Below, piece by piece: positions 47,779-60,000 of a stretch of 64,000 nt of DNA. This stretch comes from Embiotoca jacksoni (taxonomy: Eukaryota; Chordata; Actinopteri; Embiotocidae): assembly GCA_022577435.1 (NCBI GenBank), contig JAKOON010000147.1, forward strand, positions 62,001 to 126,000. The letters run 5' to 3'. Position 1 is the stretch's first letter; every line of letters begins with the position of its first letter. Below the pieces are notes generated by a model. That model saw only the letters and a program-made list of their open reading frames with translations, was not told where the DNA came from and did not search any database. Made by a program: the position numbers and the translations under genes.

Positions 47779-50169
47779 AAATGGGATAAACTACAAGGAC
47801 AAAGTGGTTTCACGTCACTTTGTGTGGACAATTTCACAGGAAACACAATGTTTCAAAAACAGCCTTATCTCAGCGAGAGAAGCTCAAAAACAGCATAAAC
47901 CTGCATTACAGTGCCACGGCTTAAGCTCATTGTTTACGAACAAATTTTTTCAGACGTACTATGGCAAATGGGATAAAATACATGGACAAAGTGGCTTCAA
48001 GTCACTTTGTGTGGACAATTTCACAGGAAACACAATGTTTCAAAAACAGCCTTATCTCAGCGAGAGAAGCTCAAAAACAGCATAAAACTGCATTACAGTG
48101 CCATGGCTTAAACTAAGTGTTTACGAACAAATTTCTTCATCAGTATTATGGCAAATGAGATAAACTACTTGGACAAAGTGGCTTCAAGTCACTTTGTGTG
48201 GACAATTTCACAGGAAACACAATGTTTCAAAAACAGCCTTATCTCAGCGAGAGAAGCTCAAATACAGCATAAAACTGCATTATAGTGCCACGGCTTAAAC
48301 TAAGTGTTTACGAACAAATTTCTTTATCAGCAAATGGGATACACTACATGGCCAAAGTGGCTTCACTTTGTATCTGCAATTACACAGAAAACAGCATTTC
48401 AAGTCTCACTTTCTCAGCCTAATGTAAAACTGCATCACAGCGCCACGGCTTAAACTAAGTGTTTACAAACAAGTGTCATACTCAGAACTTTGGCAAATGG
48501 AATAAACTACATGGGCAAAGTGGCTTCAAGTCACTTTCTGTGGACAATTTCACAGGAAACACAATGTTTCAAAAACAGCCTTATCTCAGCGAGAGAAGCT
48601 CAAAAACAGCATAAAAATGCATTACAGTGCCACGGCTTAAATTAAGTGTTTACGAACAAATTTCTTCATCAGTACTATGGCAAATGGGATAAACTACAAG
48701 GACAAAGTGGTTTCACGTCACTTTGTGTGGACAATTTCACAGGAAACACAATGTTTCAAAAACAGCCTTATCTCAGCGAGAGAAGCTCAAATACAGCATA
48801 AAACTGCATTACAGTGCCACGGCTTAAATTAAGTGTTTACGAACAAATTTCTTCATCAGTACTACGGCAAATGGGATAAACTACAAGGACAAAGTGGTTT
48901 CACGTCACTTTGTGTGGACAATTTCACAGGAAACACAATGTTTCAAAAACAGCCTTATCTCAGCGAGAGAAGCTCAAAAACAGCATAAACCTGCATTACA
49001 GTGCCACGGCTTAAGCTCATTGTTTACGAACAAATTTTTTCAGACGTACTATGGCAAATGGGATAAAAGACATGGACAAAGTGGCTTCAAGTCACTTTGT
49101 GTGGACAATTTCACAGGAAACACAATGTTTCAAAAACAGCCTTATCTCAGCGAGAGAAGCTCAAAAACAGCATAAACCTGCATTACAGTGCCACGGCTTA
49201 AGCTCATTGTTTACGAACAAATTTTTTCAGACGTACTATGGCAAATGGGATAAACTACAAGGACAAAGTGGTTTCACGTCACTTTGTGTGGACAATTTCA
49301 CAGGAAACACAATGTTTCAAAAACAGCCTTATCTCAGCGAGAGAAGCTCAAATACAGCATAAAACTGCATTACAGTGCCACGGCTTAAATTAAGTGTTTA
49401 CGAACAAATTTCTTCATCAGTACTACGGCAAATGGGATAAACTACAAGGACAAAGTGGTTTCACGTCACTTTGTGTGGACAATTTCACAGGAAACACAAT
49501 GTTTCAAAAACAGCCTTATCTCAGCGAGAGAAGCTCAAAAACAGCATAAACCTGCATTACAGTGCCACGGCTTAAGCTCATTGTTTACGAACAAATTTTT
49601 TCAGACGTACTATGGCAAATGGGATAAAAGACATGGACAAAGTGGCTTCAAGTCACTTTGTGTGGACAATTTCACAGGAAACACAATGTTTCAAAAACAG
49701 CCTTATCTCAGCGAGAGAAGCTCAAATACAGCATAAAACTGCATTACAGTGCCACGGCTTAAATTAAGTGTTTACGAACAAATTTCTTCATCAGTACTAT
49801 GGCAAATGGGATAAACTACAAGGACAAAGTGGTTTCACATCACTTTGTGTGGACAATTTCACAGGAAACACAATGTTTCAAAAACAGCCTTATCTCAGCG
49901 AGAGAAGCTCAAAAACAGCATAAACCTGCATTACAGTGCCACGGCTTAAATTAAGTGTTTACGAACAAATTTCTTCATCAGTACTATGGCAAATGGGATA
50001 AACTACAAGGACAAAGTGGTTTCACGTCACTTTGTGTGGACAATTTCACAGGAAACACAATGTTTCAAAAACAGCCTTATCTCAGCGAGAGAAGCTCAAA
50101 TACAGCATAAAACTGCATTACAGTGCCACGGCTTAAACTAAGTGTTTACGAACAAATTTCTTTATCAGC
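47779..50169. repeat. Core copy with a 561-bp internal duplication
   Basis: Order follows the core through S1 at 48,332 and K(TACGGC) at 48,869. Then D, a hybrid K at 49,243, and K(TACGGC) at 49,430 repeat part of it, so the S1-to-S2 interval is 1,838 bp instead of 1,277, an excess of exactly 561 bp. A private AAATGGAATAAAC lies near 48,495. Confidence 0.8.
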
Positions 50170-52723
50170 AAATGGGATACACTACATGGCCAAAGTGGCT
50201 TCACTTTGTATCTGCAATTACACAGAAAACAGCATTTCAAGTCTCACTTTCTCAGCCTAATGTAAAACAGCATCACAGCGCCACGGCTTAAACTAAGTGT
50301 TTACAAACAAGTTTCATACTCAGACCTATGGCAAATGGGATAAACTACATGAACAAAGTGGTTTCAAGTCACTTTGTGTGGACAATTTCACAGGAAACAC
50401 AATGTTTCAAAAACAGCCTTATCTCAGCGAGAGAAGCTCAAATACAGCATAAAACTGCATTACAGTGCCACGGCTTAAATTAAGTGTTTACGAACAAATT
50501 TCTTCATCAGTACTATGGCAAATGGGATAAACTACAAGGACAAAGTGGTTTCACGTCACTTTGTGTGGACAATTTCACAGGAAACACAATGTTTCAAAAA
50601 CAGCCTTATCTCAGTGAGAGAAGCTCAAAAACAGCATAAAACTGCATTACAGTGCCACGGCTTAAACTAAGTGTTTACGAACAAATTTCTTCATCAGTAC
50701 TATGGCAAATGAGATAAACTACTTGGACAAAGTGGTTTCAAGTCACTTTGTGTGGACAATTTCACAGGAAACACAATGTTTCAAAAACAGCCTTATCTCA
50801 GCGAGAGAAGCTCAAAAACAGCATAAAAATGCATTACAGTGCCACGGCTTAAATTAAGTGTTTACGAACAAATTTCTTCATCAGTACTATGGCAAATGGG
50901 ATAAACTACAAGGACAAAGTGGTTTCACGTCACTTTGTGTGGACAATTTCACAGGAAACACAATGTTTCAAAAACAGCCTTATCTCAGCGAGAGAAGCTC
51001 AAATACAGCATAAAACTGCATTACAGTGCCACGGCTTAAATTAAGTGTTTACGAACAAATTTCTTCATCAGTACTATGGCAAATGGGATAAACTACAAGG
51101 ACAAAGTGGTTTCACGTCACTTTGTGTGGACAATTTCACAGGAAACACAATGTTTCAAAAACAGCCTTATCTCAGCGAGAGAAGCTCAAAAACAGCATAA
51201 ACCTGCATTACAGTGCCACGGCTTAAGCTCATTGTTTACGAACAAATTTTTTCAGACGTACTATGGCAAATGGGATAAAATACATGGACAAAGTGGCTTC
51301 AAGTCACTTTGTGTGGACAATTTCACAGGAAACACAATGTTTCAAAAACAGCCTTATCTCAGCGAGAGAAGCTCAAAAACAGCATAAAACTGCATTACAG
51401 TGCCATGGCTTAAACTAAGTGTTTACGAACAAATTTCTTCATCAGTATTATGGCAAATGAGATAAACTACTTGGACAAAGTGGCTTCAAGTCACTTTGTG
51501 TGGACAATTTCACAGGAAACACAATGTTTCAAAAACAGCCTTATCTCAGCGAGAGAAGCTCAAATACAGCATAAAACTGCATTATAGTGCCACGGCTTAA
51601 ACTAAGTGTTTACGAACAAATTTCTTTATCAGCAAATGGGATACACTACATGGCCAAAGTGGCTTCACTTTGTATCTGCAATTACACAGAAAACAGCATT
51701 TCAAGTCTCACTTTCTCAGCCTAATGTAAAACTGCATCACAGCGCCACGGCTTAAACTAAGTGTTTACAAACAAGTGTCATACTCAGAACTTTGGCAAAT
51801 GGGATAAACTACATGGGCAAAGTGGCTTCACGTCACTTTGTGTGGACAATTTCACAGGAAACACAATGTTTCAAAAACAGCCTTATCTCAGCGAGAGAAG
51901 CTCAAATACAGCATAAAACTGCATTACAGTGCCACGGCTTAAATTAAGTGTTTACGAACAAATTTCTTCATCAGTACTACGGCAAATGGGATAAACTACA
52001 AGGACAAAGTGGTTTCACGTCACTTTGTGTGGACAATTTCACAGGAAACACAATGTTTCAAAAACAGCCTTATCTCAGCGAGAGAAGCTCAAAAACAGCA
52101 TAAACCTGCATTACAGTGCCACGGCTTAAGCTCATTGTTTACGAACAAATTTTTTCAGACGTACTATGGCAAATGGGATAAAAGACATGGACAAAGTGGC
52201 TTCAAGACACTTTGTGTGGACAATTTCACAGGAAACACAATGTTTCAAAAACAGCCTTATCTCAGCGAGAGAAGCTCAAATACAGCATAAAACTGCATTA
52301 CAGTGCCACGGCTTAAATTAAGTGTTTACGAACAAATTTCTTCATCAGTACTATGGCAAATGGGATAAACTACAAGGACAAAGTGGTTTCACATCACTTT
52401 GTGTGGACAATTTCACAGGAAACACAATGTTTCAAAAACAGCCTTATCTCAGCGAGAGAAGCTCAAAAACAGCATAAACCTGCATTACAGTGCCACGGCT
52501 TAAATTAAGTGTTTACGAACAAATTTCTTCATCAGTACTATGGCAAATGGGATAAACTACAAGGACAAAGTGGTTTCACGTCACTTTGTGTGGACAATTT
52601 CACAGGAAACACAATGTTTCAAAAACAGCCTTATCTCAGCGAGAGAAGCTCAAATACAGCATAAAACTGCATTACAGTGCCACGGCTTAAACTAAGTGTT
52701 TACGAACAAATTTCTTTATCAGC
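50170..52723. repeat. S2 segment and core copy with a one-monomer deletion
   Basis: After S2 at 50,170 and L2 come K, G, K and then a core start at 51,081. In this core the S1-to-S2 interval (51,634 to 52,724) is 1,090 bp rather than 1,277, one monomer short. The missing step is explained by a hybrid L1/K monomer at 51,797. Confidence 0.8.
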
Positions 52724-53439
52724 AAATGGGATACACTACATGGCCAAAGTGGCTTCACTTTGTATCTGCAATTACACAGAAAACAGCATTTCAAGTCTCA
52801 CTTTCTCAGCCTAATGTAAAACAGCATCACAGCGCCACGGCTTAAACTAAGTGTTTACAAACAAGTTTCATACTCAGACCTATGGCAAATGGGATAAACT
52901 ACATGAACAAAGTGGTTTCAAGTCACTTTGTGTGGACAATTTCACAGGAAACACAATGTTTCAAAAACAGCCTTATCTCAGCGAGAGAAGCTCAAAAACA
53001 GCAAAAAACTGCATTACAGTTCCACGGCTTAAGCTAATTGTTTACGAACAAATTTTTTCAGACGTACTATGGCAAATGGGATAAAAGACATGGACAAAGT
53101 GGCTTCAAGTCACTTTGTGTGGACAATTTCACAGGAAACACAATGTTTCAAAAACAGCCTTATCTCAGCGAGAGAAGCTCAACTACAGCATAAAACTGCA
53201 TTATAGTGCCACGGCTTAAACTAAGTGTTTACGAACAAATTTCTTCATCAGTACTATGGCAAATGAGATAAACTACTTAGACAAAGTGGCTTCAAGTCAC
53301 TTTGTGTGGACAATTTCACAGGAAACACAATGTTTCAAAAACAGCCTTATCTCAGCGAGAGAAGCTCAAATACAGCATAAAACTGCATTACAGTGCCACG
53401 GCTTAAACTAAGTGTTTACGAACAAATTTCTTTATCAGC
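52724..53439. repeat. 716-bp module, copy 4 (variant)
   Basis: Carries AGCAAAAAACTG near 53,001 and ACTTAGAC near 53,278, which earlier copies lack. It forms the left end of the 2,180-bp duplicated unit. Confidence 0.85.
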
Positions 53440-54903
53440 AAATGGGATACACTACATGGCCAAAGTGGCTTCACTTTGTATCTGCAATTACACAGAAAAC
53501 AGCATTTCAAGTCTCACTTTCTAAGCTTAATGTAAAACTGCATCACAGCGCCACGGCTTAAACTAAGTGTTTACAAACAAGTGTCATACTCAGAACTTTG
53601 GCAAATGGGATAAACTACATGGGCAAAGTGGCTTCAAGTCACTTTCTGTGGACAATTTCACAGCAAACACAATGTTTCAAAAACAGCCTTATCTCAGCGA
53701 GAGAAGCTCAAAAACAGCATAAAAATGCATTACAGTGCCACGGCTTAAATTAAGTGTTTACGAACAAATTTCTTCATCAGTACTATGGCAAATGGGATAA
53801 ACTACAATGACAAAGTGGTTTCACGTCACTTTGTGTGGACAATTTCACAGGAAACACAATGTTTCAAAAACAGCCTTATCTCAGCGAGAGAAGCTCAAAA
53901 ACAGCATAAAACTGCATTACAGTGCCACGGCTTAAACTAAGTGTTTACGAACAAATTTCTTCATCAGTACTATGGCAAATGAGATAAACTACTTGGACAA
54001 AGTGGCTTCAAGTCACTTTGTGTTTACAATTTCACAGGAAACACAATGTTTCAAAAACAGCCTTATCTCAGCGAGAGAAGCTCAAATACAGCATAAAACT
54101 GCATTACAGTGCCACGGCTTAAATTAAGTGTTTACGAACAAATTTCTTCATCAGTACTATGGCAAATGGGATAAACTACAAGGACAAAGTGGTTTCACGT
54201 CACTTTGTGTGGACAATTTCACAGGAAACACAATGTTTCAAAAACAGCCTTATCTCAGCGAGAGAAGCTCAAAAACAGCATAAACCTGCATTACAGTGCC
54301 ATGGCTTAAGCTAATTGTTTACGAACAAATTTTTTCAGACGTACTATGGCAAATGGGATAAAATACATGGACAAAGTGGCTTCATGTCACTTTGTGTGGA
54401 CAATTTCACAGGAAACACAATGTTTCAAAAACAGCCTTATCTCAGTGAGAGAAGCTCAAAAACAGCATAAAACTGCATTACAGTGCCACGGCTTAAACTA
54501 AGTGTTTACGAACAAATTTCTTCATCAGTACTACGGCAAATGGGATAAACTACAAGGACAAAGTGGTTTCACGTCACTTTGTGTGGACAATTTCACAGGA
54601 AACACAATGTTTCAAAAACAGCCTTATCTCAGCGAGAGAAGCTCAAAAACAGCATAAACCTGCATTACAGTGCCACGGCTTAAACTAAGTGTTTACGAAC
54701 AAATTTCTTCATCAGTACTATGGCAAATGAGATAAACTACTTGGACAAAGTGGCTTCAAGTCACTTTGTGTGGACAATTTCACAGGAAACACAATGTTTC
54801 AAAAACAGCCTTATCTCAGCGAGAGAAGCTCAAATACAGCATAAAACTGCATTACAGTGCCACGGCTTAAACTAAGTGTTTACGAACAAATTTCTTTATC
54901 AGC
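52724..54903. repeat. 2,180-bp tandem duplication, copy 1
   Basis: From S2 to S2, matching 54,904-57,083 base for base except one difference I found: ACAATGACAAAG near 53,806 against ACAAGGACAAAG near 55,986. Both copies share rare variants AGCAAAAAACTG, ACTTAGAC, TCTAAGCTTAATG, CACAGCAAACAC and TGTGTTTACAATTTC. Similarity starts slightly upstream, near 52,585. Confidence 0.92.
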
Positions 54904-55619
54904 AAATGGGATACACTACATGGCCAAAGTGGCTTCACTTTGTATCTGCAATTACACAGAAAACAGCATTTCAAGTCTCACTTTCTCAGCCTAATGTAAA
55001 ACAGCATCACAGCGCCACGGCTTAAACTAAGTGTTTACAAACAAGTTTCATACTCAGACCTATGGCAAATGGGATAAACTACATGAACAAAGTGGTTTCA
55101 AGTCACTTTGTGTGGACAATTTCACAGGAAACACAATGTTTCAAAAACAGCCTTATCTCAGCGAGAGAAGCTCAAAAACAGCAAAAAACTGCATTACAGT
55201 TCCACGGCTTAAGCTAATTGTTTACGAACAAATTTTTTCAGACGTACTATGGCAAATGGGATAAAAGACATGGACAAAGTGGCTTCAAGTCACTTTGTGT
55301 GGACAATTTCACAGGAAACACAATGTTTCAAAAACAGCCTTATCTCAGCGAGAGAAGCTCAACTACAGCATAAAACTGCATTATAGTGCCACGGCTTAAA
55401 CTAAGTGTTTACGAACAAATTTCTTCATCAGTACTATGGCAAATGAGATAAACTACTTAGACAAAGTGGCTTCAAGTCACTTTGTGTGGACAATTTCACA
55501 GGAAACACAATGTTTCAAAAACAGCCTTATCTCAGCGAGAGAAGCTCAAATACAGCATAAAACTGCATTACAGTGCCACGGCTTAAACTAAGTGTTTACG
55601 AACAAATTTCTTTATCAGC
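54904..55619. repeat. 716-bp module, copy 5 (variant)
   Basis: Identical by eye to the copy at 52,724, with the same AGCAAAAAACTG and ACTTAGAC variants. It lies exactly 2,180 bp further along. Confidence 0.85.
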
Positions 55620-57083
55620 AAATGGGATACACTACATGGCCAAAGTGGCTTCACTTTGTATCTGCAATTACACAGAAAACAGCATTTCAAGTCTCACTTT
55701 CTAAGCTTAATGTAAAACTGCATCACAGCGCCACGGCTTAAACTAAGTGTTTACAAACAAGTGTCATACTCAGAACTTTGGCAAATGGGATAAACTACAT
55801 GGGCAAAGTGGCTTCAAGTCACTTTCTGTGGACAATTTCACAGCAAACACAATGTTTCAAAAACAGCCTTATCTCAGCGAGAGAAGCTCAAAAACAGCAT
55901 AAAAATGCATTACAGTGCCACGGCTTAAATTAAGTGTTTACGAACAAATTTCTTCATCAGTACTATGGCAAATGGGATAAACTACAAGGACAAAGTGGTT
56001 TCACGTCACTTTGTGTGGACAATTTCACAGGAAACACAATGTTTCAAAAACAGCCTTATCTCAGCGAGAGAAGCTCAAAAACAGCATAAAACTGCATTAC
56101 AGTGCCACGGCTTAAACTAAGTGTTTACGAACAAATTTCTTCATCAGTACTATGGCAAATGAGATAAACTACTTGGACAAAGTGGCTTCAAGTCACTTTG
56201 TGTTTACAATTTCACAGGAAACACAATGTTTCAAAAACAGCCTTATCTCAGCGAGAGAAGCTCAAATACAGCATAAAACTGCATTACAGTGCCACGGCTT
56301 AAATTAAGTGTTTACGAACAAATTTCTTCATCAGTACTATGGCAAATGGGATAAACTACAAGGACAAAGTGGTTTCACGTCACTTTGTGTGGACAATTTC
56401 ACAGGAAACACAATGTTTCAAAAACAGCCTTATCTCAGCGAGAGAAGCTCAAAAACAGCATAAACCTGCATTACAGTGCCATGGCTTAAGCTAATTGTTT
56501 ACGAACAAATTTTTTCAGACGTACTATGGCAAATGGGATAAAATACATGGACAAAGTGGCTTCATGTCACTTTGTGTGGACAATTTCACAGGAAACACAA
56601 TGTTTCAAAAACAGCCTTATCTCAGTGAGAGAAGCTCAAAAACAGCATAAAACTGCATTACAGTGCCACGGCTTAAACTAAGTGTTTACGAACAAATTTC
56701 TTCATCAGTACTACGGCAAATGGGATAAACTACAAGGACAAAGTGGTTTCACGTCACTTTGTGTGGACAATTTCACAGGAAACACAATGTTTCAAAAACA
56801 GCCTTATCTCAGCGAGAGAAGCTCAAAAACAGCATAAACCTGCATTACAGTGCCACGGCTTAAACTAAGTGTTTACGAACAAATTTCTTCATCAGTACTA
56901 TGGCAAATGAGATAAACTACTTGGACAAAGTGGCTTCAAGTCACTTTGTGTGGACAATTTCACAGGAAACACAATGTTTCAAAAACAGCCTTATCTCAGC
57001 GAGAGAAGCTCAAATACAGCATAAAACTGCATTACAGTGCCACGGCTTAAACTAAGTGTTTACGAACAAATTTCTTTATCAGC
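54904..57083. repeat. 2,180-bp tandem duplication, copy 2
   Basis: Partner of 52,724-54,903 at an exact 2,180-bp offset. The match continues a little beyond 57,084 and stops near 57,165, where TCTAAGCC replaces TCTCAGCC. Confidence 0.92.
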
Positions 57084-60000
57084 AAATGGGATACACTACA
57101 TGGCCAAAGTGGCTTCACTTTGTATCTGCAATTACACAGAAAACAGCATTTCAAGTCTCACTTTCTAAGCCTAATGTAAAACTGCATCACAGCGCCACGG
57201 CTTAAACTAAGTGTTTACAAACAAGTGTCATACTCAGAACTTTGGCAAATGGGATAAACTACATGGGCAAAGTGGCTTCAAGTCACTTTCTGTGGACAAT
57301 TTCACAGGAAACACAATGTTTCAAAAACAGCCTTATCTCAGCGAGAGAAGCTCAAAAACAGCATAAAAATGCATTACAGTGCCACGGCTTAAATTAAGTG
57401 TTTACGAACAAATTTCTTCATCAGTACTATGGCAAATGGGATAAACTACAAGGACAAAGTGGTTTCACGTCACTTTGTGTGGACAATTTCACAGGAAACA
57501 CAATGTTTCAAAAACAGCCTTATCTCAGCGAGAGAAGCTCAAAAACAGCATAAAACTGCATTACAGTGCCACGGCTTAAACTAAGTGTTTACGAACAAAT
57601 TTCTTCATCAGTACTATGGCAAATGAGATAAACTACTTGGACAAAGTGGCTTCAAGTCACTTTGTGTGGACAATTTCACAGGAAACACAATGTTTCAAAA
57701 ACAGCCTTATCTCAGCGAGAGAAGCTCAAATACAGCATAAAACTGCATTACAGTGCCACGGCTTAAATTAAGTGTTTACGAACAAATTTCTTCATCAGTA
57801 CTATGGCAAATGGGATAAACTACAAGGACAAAGTGGTTTCACGTCACTTTGTGTGGACAATTTCACAGGAAACACAATGTTTCAAAAACAGCCTTATCTC
57901 AGCGAGAGAAGCTCAAAAACAGCATAAACCTGCATTACAGTGCCATGGCTTAAGCTAATTGTTTACGAACAAATTTTTTCAGACGTACTATGGCAAATGG
58001 GATAAAATACATGGACAAAGTGGCTTCATGTCACTTTGTGTGGACAATTTCACAGGAAACACAATGTTTCAAAAACAGCCTTATCTCAGCGAGAGAAGCT
58101 CAAAAACAGCATAAAAATGCATTACAGTGCCACGGCTTAAATTAAGTGTTTACGAACAAATTTCTTCATCAGTACTATGGCAAATGGGATAAACTACAAG
58201 GACAAAGTGGTTTCACGTCACTTTGTGTGGACAATTTCACAGGAAACACAATGTTTCAAAAACAGCCTTATCTCAGCGAGAGAAGCTCAAATACAGCATA
58301 AAACTGCATTACAGTGCCACGGCTTAAATTAAGTGTTTACGAACAAATTTCTTCATCAGTACTACGGCAAATGGGATAAACTACAAGGACAAAGTGGTTT
58401 CACGTCACTTTGTGTGGACAATTTCACAGGAAACACAATGTTTCAAAAACAGCCTTATCTCAGCGAGAGAAGCTCAAAAACAGCATAAACCTGCATTACA
58501 GTGCCACGGCTTAAGCTCATTGTTTACGAACAAATTTTTTCAGACGTACTATGGCAAATGGGATAAAAGACATGGACAAAGTGGCTTCAAGTCACTTTGT
58601 GTGGACAATTTCACAGGAAACACAATGTTTCAAAAACAGCCTTATCTCAGCGAGAGAAGCTCAAATACAGCATAAAACTGCATTACAGTGCCACGGCTTA
58701 AATTAAGTGTTTACGAACAAATTTCTTCATCAGTACTATGGCAAATGGGATAAACTACAAGGACAAAGTGGTTTCACATCACTTTGTGTGGACAATTTCA
58801 CAGGAAACACAATGTTTCAAAAACAGCCTTATCTCAGCGAGAGAAGCTCAAAAACAGCATAAACCTGCATTACAGTGCCACGGCTTAAATTAAGTGTTTA
58901 CGAACAAATTTCTTCATCAGTACTATGGCAAATGGGATAAACTACAAGGACAAAGTGGTTTCACGTCACTTTGTGTGGACAATTTCACAGGAAACACAAT
59001 GTTTCAAAAACAGCCTTATCTCAGCGAGAGAAGCTCAAATACAGCATAAAACTGCATTACAGTGCCACGGCTTAAACTAAGTGTTTACGAACAAATTTCT
59101 TTATCAGCAAATGGGATACACTACATGGCCAAAGTGGCTTCACTTTGTATCTGCAATTACACAGAAAACAGCATTTCAAGTCTCACTTTCTCAGCCTAAT
59201 GTAAAACAGCATCACAGCGCCACGGCTTAAACTAAGTGTTTACAAACAAGTTTCATACTCAGACCTATGGCAAATGGGATAAACTACATGAACAAAGTGG
59301 TTTCAAGTCACTTTGTGTGGACAATTTCACAGGAAACACAATGTTTCAAAAACAGCCTTATCTCAGCGAGAGAAGCTCAAAAACAGCATAAAACTGCATT
59401 ACAGTTCCACGGCTTAAGCTAATTGTTTACGAACAAATTTTTTCAGACGTACTATGGCAAATGGGATAAAAGACATGGACAAAGTGGCTTCAAGTCACTT
59501 TGTGTGGACAATTTCACAGGAAACACAATGTTTCAAAAACAGCCTTATCTCAGCGAGAGAAGCTCAACTACAGCATAAAACTGCATTATAGTGCCACGGC
59601 TTAAACTAAGTGTTTACGAACAAATTTCTTCATCAGTACTATGGCAAATGAGATAAACTACTTAGACAAAGTGGCTTCAAGTCACTTTGTGTGGACAATT
59701 TCACAGGAAACACAATGTTTCAAAAACAGCCTTATCTCAGCGAGAGAAGCTCAAATACAGCATAAAACTGCATTACAGTGCCACGGCTTAAACTAAGTGT
59801 TTACGAACAAATTTCTTTATCAGCAAATGGGATACACTACATGGCCAAAGTGGCTTCACTTTGTATCTGCAATTACACAGAAAACAGCATTTCAAGTCTC
59901 ACTTTCTAAGCCTAATGTAAAACTGCATCACAGCGCCACGGCTTAAACTAAGTGTTTACAAACAAGTGTCATACTCAGAACTTTGGCAAATGGGATAAAC

